64,000 nucleotides of DNA, taken from contig NZ_AEJC01000056.1 of the NCBI RefSeq assembly GCF_000317595.1, positions 1 through 64,000 of the forward strand, read 5' to 3'. Below, one piece after another: positions 60,044 to 64,000 of this stretch. The position numbers were made by a program, and so were the translations under genes. Below the pieces are notes generated by a model that worked only from the letters and a program-made list of their open reading frames with translations, was not told where the DNA came from and ran no database searches. This DNA comes from Streptomyces ipomoeae 91-03 (GTDB taxonomy: Bacteria > Actinomycetota > Actinomycetes > Streptomycetales > Streptomycetaceae). Each line of letters opens with the position of its first letter. The stretch's first letter is position 1.

Positions 60044-61591
60044 TCAGTGGGCCACCACCGGCACCCTGACCTCGTCCACCGCACCCTCCGTCTCGCCCGT
60101 CCCGGAGGGTGACGTCATGTCCGGCTTACCCGTGTTGACGAAGGTGAAGGCGATGGTGGCGGAGAAGGCGAGGATGGCTACGGCGAACCAGATGGCGTTG
60201 GTGTAGCCGTGGACCATGCCCTGGAGTTCGACGAGTTGGGCGGCCGGCTTGGAGGTGGCCGTGGCGATGTGGTCCTTGATGTAGGCGGTCGTCGCGGACG
60301 CGGCGACCGTGTTCAGCAGGGCCGTACCGATCGCGCCGCCCACCTGCTGGGAGGTGTTGACCATCGCCGAGGCGACGCCCGCGTCACGCGGCTCCACCCC
60401 ATACGTGGCCAGGGACATCGCCGGCATGAACGCCGTACCCATGCCGAGGCCGAGCAGGAGCTGGGCCGGGAGCAGCAGACCGACGTACGAGGAGTCGACC
60501 TCCATCTGGGTGAGCAGGAGCATGCCCACGCCGGCCACCAGGAAGCCCGGTGCCATCAGCAGGCGCGGTGCCACCCGGGTCATCAGGCGGGTGCCGATCT
60601 GGGTGGAGCCGATGATCATGCCCGTGATCATGGGGAGGAAGGCGAAGCCGGTCGTGACCGGGGAGTAGCCCTTCACGATCTGCAGGTAGTAGGTCAGGAA
60701 GAGGAACAGGCCGAACATCGCGATGATCGCCAGGCCGAGGGAGAGGTACACGCCGCCGCGGTTCCGCTCGGTGATCACGCGCAGTGGCAGCAGCGGGGCC
60801 TTGACCTTGGACTCGACGAGCGCGAAGGCCGCGAGGAGTACGGCGGAGGCGATGAACAGGGCGATGGTCAGACCGTCGCCCCAGCCCTCGGACTCGGCCC
60901 GGGTGAAGCCGTAGACCAGCGAGACCAGGCCCAGGGTGGACAGGATGACACCGGGGATGTCCAGCGGGGAGCGGTTGCGGCCGCCCTCCGGCTCACGGAT
61001 GACGAAGTACGCGCCGGCCGCCGCGATCACCGCGAACGGGATGTTGACGAAGAAGGTCCAGCGCCAGTCCAGGTACTCGGTCAGGAAGCCGCCGAGGATC
61101 AGGCCGACGGCGCCGCCGCCGCCCGCGATCGCGCCGTAGATGCCGAACGCCTTCGCGCGCTCCTTGGCGTCCGTGAACATCACGGCGAGCAGGGAGAGCG
61201 CGGCGGGCGCGAGCAGCGCGCCGAAGGCGCCCTGGAGCGCGCGGGCGCCCAGCATCATCGCCTCACCGGTGGCCGCGCCGCCCAGCGCGGACGCACCGGC
61301 GAAGCCGACCAGACCGGTGACGAAGGTCCGCTTGCGGCCCCACAGGTCGGAGATACGGCCACCGAAGAGCAGCAGACCGCCGAAGGCCAGCGCGTACGCC
61401 GTGATGACCCACTGACGGTTGCCGTCGGATATCCCCAGGTCCTGCTGGGCGGACGGGAGAGCGATGTTCACGATGGTCGCGTCGAGCACGACCATCAGCT
61501 GGGCGAGCGCGATGAAGACGAGCGCTTTCCAGCGGTTCGAGTGCGAGTCGTCCACTGACGGCTCGGCGACGCGTCGGGCTGTTTCAGACAT
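60044..61591 (-). CDS. MFS drug exporter, DHA2 (14-TMS) type
   Basis: A 515-residue EmrB/QacA-type exporter. Helix 1 WKALVFIALAQLMVVLDATIVNIALPS carries the motif D-A-T-I-V-N-I-A-L-P. The loop motif GGRISDLWGRKRTF, GAIAGGGGAVGLILGG (antiporter motif C) and WRWTFFVNIP are conserved. The ATG at 61591 (MSETARR) with GGAGTGGG at 7 nt is preferred over the in-frame GTG at 61603. It follows a TetR regulator on the same strand; their 220-bp gap contains a 13-bp tandem repeat. Probably exports a toxic compound sensed by that TetR. Confidence 0.93.
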   Translation of the reverse strand: MSETARRVAEPSVDDSHSNRWKALVFIALAQLMVVLDATIVNIALPSAQQDLGISDGNRQWVITAYALAFGGLLLFGGRISDLWGRKRTFVTGLVGFAGASALGGAATGEAMMLGARALQGAFGALLAPAALSLLAVMFTDAKERAKAFGIYGAIAGGGGAVGLILGGFLTEYLDWRWTFFVNIPFAVIAAAGAYFVIREPEGGRNRSPLDIPGVILSTLGLVSLVYGFTRAESEGWGDGLTIALFIASAVLLAAFALVESKVKAPLLPLRVITERNRGGVYLSLGLAIIAMFGLFLFLTYYLQIVKGYSPVTTGFAFLPMITGMIIGSTQIGTRLMTRVAPRLLMAPGFLVAGVGMLLLTQMEVDSSYVGLLLPAQLLLGLGMGTAFMPAMSLATYGVEPRDAGVASAMVNTSQQVGGAIGTALLNTVAASATTAYIKDHIATATSKPAAQLVELQGMVHGYTNAIWFAVAILAFSATIAFTFVNTGKPDMTSPSGTGETEGAVDEVRVPVVAH

Positions 61592-61630
61592 GGGGGTACC
61601 CACTCCGGGACTTCGTGACGGAAAGATCAG

Positions 61631-61706
61631 TACGGAAAGACCGGTACGGAAGGTCGGTAAGGAAGGTCGGTACGGAAGGCAAGAAAGGTCCGTACGGAAA
61701 TATCAG
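61631..61706 (-). repeat. 13-bp tandem repeats in the leader of the MFS exporter
   Basis: TACGGAAGGTCGG-type units start at 61631, 61645, 61658, 61671 and 61693. They lie 40-115 bp upstream of the MFS start, so may be promoter or operator elements. Confidence 0.75.
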
Positions 61707-61811
61707 TGCTTGGCGGCAGAAAAAGGGTGTCGTGAGGTACGGCGCGTCATCCTTGACGGCCGGAGGTCTGTGTCGTGAGTGGTGGCTCTCGGGGCGTCGC
61801 CGACCGGTTGG

Positions 61812-62456
61812 TCAGGCCTGACGCAGGTCCTCCATGGTCGGAGGCGTGCCGGGCAGGCCGGAGGGCGCCGGGGACCGCAGGCCGTCGAGGAACAGTTGCA
61901 GCGTGCGGTGCAGATAGCGGTCGGCGCCCGTGCACTGGGTGCCGGCCGGGGGCCTGCTGAGCTGGCTGACGGCGAGCATCATGTCGCCGACGCCGACGTC
62001 GGCGCGGAGCTGTCCGGCCCGCCGGGCGCGGTCCATGACCTCGTCGATCAGGTCCTCCAGCCGTTCACGCGCCGCCTCCAGGTCGGGGTGGTGCTTGTCG
62101 AACGTGCTCTGGACCATCGGGCAGAGCGCGGCGATCCGCTCGGCGGCGGCGGTGTGCGCGAACCGCGACAGCGCCTCGAAGGCGTCGCCGGTCTCGGTCA
62201 GCGCGGCCTCGGCCGCGCGCGCCGTACGGTCCATGACCGAGCAGACGACCTCCCGGACCAGTGCGTCGCGGTCCGGGAAGTTGCGGTACACCGTGGCGTT
62301 GCCGACGCCGGCCCGGCGGGCGATCTCGTCGAGCGGCACCTCGGGGCCGAACTCCACGAACATCTCCCGGGCGGCGGTGACGATCCGCTCCCGGTTGCGC
62401 AGGGCGTCGGCCCGCGGACGGGGCGCCTTGCGCTGAACGGGGGTGGCGGTCTGCAC
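61812..62456 (-). CDS. TetR-family regulator
   Basis: A 214-residue TetR regulator. HTH: IVTAAREMFVEFGPEVPLDEIARRAGVGNATVYRNFPDRDALVREV (residues ~25-70). The C-terminal ligand domain has an SBP-type TetR_C_33-like character. The ATG at 62456 reads MQTATPVQRKAPRPRADALRNRERI. Upstream are two palindromes CGGGGA-N5-TCCCCG (62482-62498 and 62522-62538). Downstream is the MFS exporter; it likely represses itself and the exporter. Confidence 0.93.
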   Translation of the reverse strand: MQTATPVQRKAPRPRADALRNRERIVTAAREMFVEFGPEVPLDEIARRAGVGNATVYRNFPDRDALVREVVCSVMDRTARAAEAALTETGDAFEALSRFAHTAAAERIAALCPMVQSTFDKHHPDLEAARERLEDLIDEVMDRARRAGQLRADVGVGDMMLAVSQLSRPPAGTQCTGADRYLHRTLQLFLDGLRSPAPSGLPGTPPTMEDLRQA

Positions 62457-62481
62457 GGCGTACTCCTTGAGAGTGATTATC

Positions 62482-62498
62482 CGGGGATGGAGTCCCCG
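62482..62498. promoter_or_regulatory. TetR operator candidate (proximal)
   Basis: CGGGGA-TGGAG-TCCCCG, perfect 6-bp arms, 26 bp upstream of the tetR start. Confidence 0.75.
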
Positions 62499-62521
62499 TT
62501 TCGCTCGGACATCTGGCTAAA

Positions 62522-62538
62522 CGGGGAAGTGATCCCCG
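62522..62538. promoter_or_regulatory. TetR operator candidate (distal)
   Basis: CGGGGA-AGTGA-TCCCCG, same arms, centre 40 bp (about four helical turns) from the first. Also faces the M6 protease promoter. Confidence 0.75.
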
Positions 62539-62726
62539 GTTATTTCCCGCCGCCGAAGAGATTCTCTGTGACCTGAGTCACTGGCTCTCCCGGGGGCGCC
62601 GTCATCTGAAGGTGAAAACACACGTTCGGCCCTTGCCAGCGCGCGTCCCCGCACCCCCCGGCCCAGGGTGATCGAGAGGGCGCAGCCTCCTCACGGGCGG
62701 CTGCCGTGACGCGAAGGGAACCCTGC

Positions 62727-64000
62727 ATGCAGCAGCCGGACCCGCGCTCATCGTCCGTACGGCGCCGGATATGCCCGCGCCGCGTCGTCGGGCTCGCCTC
62801 GGTCACCGTTCTCACGCTCGCGGTCAGCACCTCCGCCGGCAGCGGGCACCTCATGGCGGGGACGACGACGGCCGCGGGCGCCACGGCCGTGGCCCGCGGT
62901 TCGGCGCTCGGTCCCTGCCTGCTCCGCAGCCAGGTCGGCGTCCAGATGTCGGAGGGCATACCGACCCCGCCCGGCTACTCCCGTTCCACCGGCACGGTCC
63001 GCGCCCTCAACCTGATGATCGACTTCTCCGACACACCCGGCGAGGGCAGCGCGATGGACCGCTTCGCGGAGTTCGCGCCGCAGACCCGGAAGTGGTTCAG
63101 GACCAGTTCGTACGGCCGCCTCGACTACCGTCCCGAGGCCCCGGTCACCGAGTGGCTGCGGATGCCCAGGCCCTTCCGCGCGTACGACATCCAGCGCGGC
63201 GCCCCCTTCGAACCCGGCTACCGCCGTCTCGTCGAGGACCTGGTGCGGGTCGCCGACCCGCTCGTCGACTTCCGGACGTACGACCTCGTCAACGTCCTCA
63301 TGACCCCGAACGCCGGACCCTCCGCCCTCGACACGGTCCTGTCCGTCACCTTCGCGGGCAACCGGGAGGCGCCGATCGCCGACGGGGTCCCGATCTCCAA
63401 CGCGTCGTTCGTCTACAGCCGCCAGGACGACGGGTCCGGCTCCTACGCCGAGACCGGCTACCGCGTCCTTCCCCACGAGAACAGCCATTCCTTCGGACTG
63501 CCCGACCTCTACACCCACGAGGGCGGGGGCGCGGTCGGGCACTGGGACATCATGAGCGAGGACTGGGGCGTCGACAACGATCTCCTCGGCTGGCACAAGT
63601 GGAAGCTCGGCTGGCTCGACTCGGCCCAGGTCGGCTGCGTGGCCGCCCGCGGGAGCGTCGAGTACACGCTGACCCCGCTGGCCGAACCCGGCGGCGGGAA
63701 GCTGGTCGTCGTCCCCCTCACCTCCCGTACCGCGTACGCGTTCGAACTGCGCACCCGGGCCGGGAACGACGACGCCGTGTGCCGTCCCGGCGTGCTGGTC
63801 TACCGGGTCGACGTCGGCATCGAGACCGGGCACGGGCCCATCAGGGTGTACGACTCCCGTCGGGACAGCGGAGGGTGCACCCGCAGCCCCAACGTCCACG
63901 CCGAGTTGTCGGATGCGCCGCTCGTCCTCGGGGAGACCTTCAGGGACCTCAGGTCGGGAGTCGCGATCACGGTGACGGGGACGGATGTCGCGGGGAATCA
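62727..64000 (+). CDS. M6-family secreted metalloprotease (3' end beyond window)
   Basis: At least 424 residues, open to the window edge. The N-terminus is a long signal peptide (basic residues 12-20, then VVGLASVTVLTLAVSTSAG). The zinc site is HENSHSFGLPD: H250, E251, H254, with D260 as third ligand (HExxHxxGxxD), the pattern of M6 immune-inhibitor-type proteases. WDIMSEDWG supplies the Met-turn. A strand-rich region (residues ~300-420) follows. The ATG at 62727 has AAGGGA upstream. The downstream end, and any C-terminal domain, are not visible. It is divergent from the tetR gene. Confidence 0.9.
   Translation, partial: MQQPDPRSSSVRRRICPRRVVGLASVTVLTLAVSTSAGSGHLMAGTTTAAGATAVARGSALGPCLLRSQVGVQMSEGIPTPPGYSRSTGTVRALNLMIDFSDTPGEGSAMDRFAEFAPQTRKWFRTSSYGRLDYRPEAPVTEWLRMPRPFRAYDIQRGAPFEPGYRRLVEDLVRVADPLVDFRTYDLVNVLMTPNAGPSALDTVLSVTFAGNREAPIADGVPISNASFVYSRQDDGSGSYAETGYRVLPHENSHSFGLPDLYTHEGGGAVGHWDIMSEDWGVDNDLLGWHKWKLGWLDSAQVGCVAARGSVEYTLTPLAEPGGGKLVVVPLTSRTAYAFELRTRAGNDDAVCRPGVLVYRVDVGIETGHGPIRVYDSRRDSGGCTRSPNVHAELSDAPLVLGETFRDLRSGVAITVTGTDVAGN

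Noticed and set aside
61631..61706. CRISPR-like array
   Set aside because: 13-bp units without unique spacers of regular length; no cas genes.

Overview
The window is a 64-kb stretch of high-GC actinobacterial chromosome, almost certainly Streptomyces. The evidence is the very strong G/C bias at third codon positions, frequent GTG/TTG starts, an SsgA-like sporulation protein, a tricorn protease, the group 2 sigma factor HrdD, Nur-, HrcA- and sigma-R-type control sites, and the gene order galU-glp-moaC-mog-rimJ-glpR. It is mostly conserved core chromosome. I see no prophage, integrase, insertion sequence or CRISPR array. One tRNA gene, tRNA-Ala(CGC), is present.

Layout. 0-5 kb: a serine beta-lactamase-fold esterase, the organic-peroxide pair ohrR-ohr with two palindromes between them, and a nickel-type ECF transporter (nikMN-nikQ-nikO) behind a perfect Nur-type box. 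5-9 kb: an SsgA-like protein, a truncated histidine phosphatase, a Tat/lipoprotein intradiol dioxygenase, an LLM oxidoreductase broken by a frameshift in a G8 run, and a DinB-like protein. 9-16 kb: an MMPL exporter with its TetR regulator, divergent from a tricorn protease; two near-identical palindromes lie in the shared promoter. 16-20 kb: a translationally coupled Baeyer-Villiger monooxygenase / hydrolase / SDR operon with a divergent MerR regulator. 20-28.5 kb: exonuclease III, two GNAT acetyltransferases, tRNA-Ala, the molybdenum cofactor and gephyrin-like cell-division locus, and galU. 28.5-43.5 kb: folate, acylase, K+/H+ antiporter, MFS, FmdB (with a CIRCE-like operator), MTA phosphorylase, MscL, LtrA, an NylC/DmpA-type peptidase, an L,D-transpeptidase and DUF6227. 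43.5-53.5 kb: the fructose PTS operon (fruR-fruK-fruA), an MFS pump with a WYL regulator, hrdD and a phosphinothricin-acetyltransferase-like gene. 53.5-64 kb: a DUF1330 protein, a 1368-residue Hsp90-like ATPase with winged-helix-like repeats, a DODA dioxygenase with a divergent MarR, a TetR/MFS pair with two palindromic operators, and an M6 metalloprotease cut by the window edge.

The most unusual item is the stand-alone Hsp90/GHKL protein at 54077-58183. It carries a short N-terminal motif I know from actinobacterial conflict proteins, and its C-terminal third is made of at least six modules of about 65 residues. A second theme is local sequence duplication. In three genes (the folate cyclo-ligase, the pat-like gene and fruK) the stop codon lies inside a short tandem duplication, and several leader regions carry short tandem repeats. 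A third theme is how much regulation can be read directly: Nur, CIRCE, sigma-R, and paired palindromes for several local regulators.
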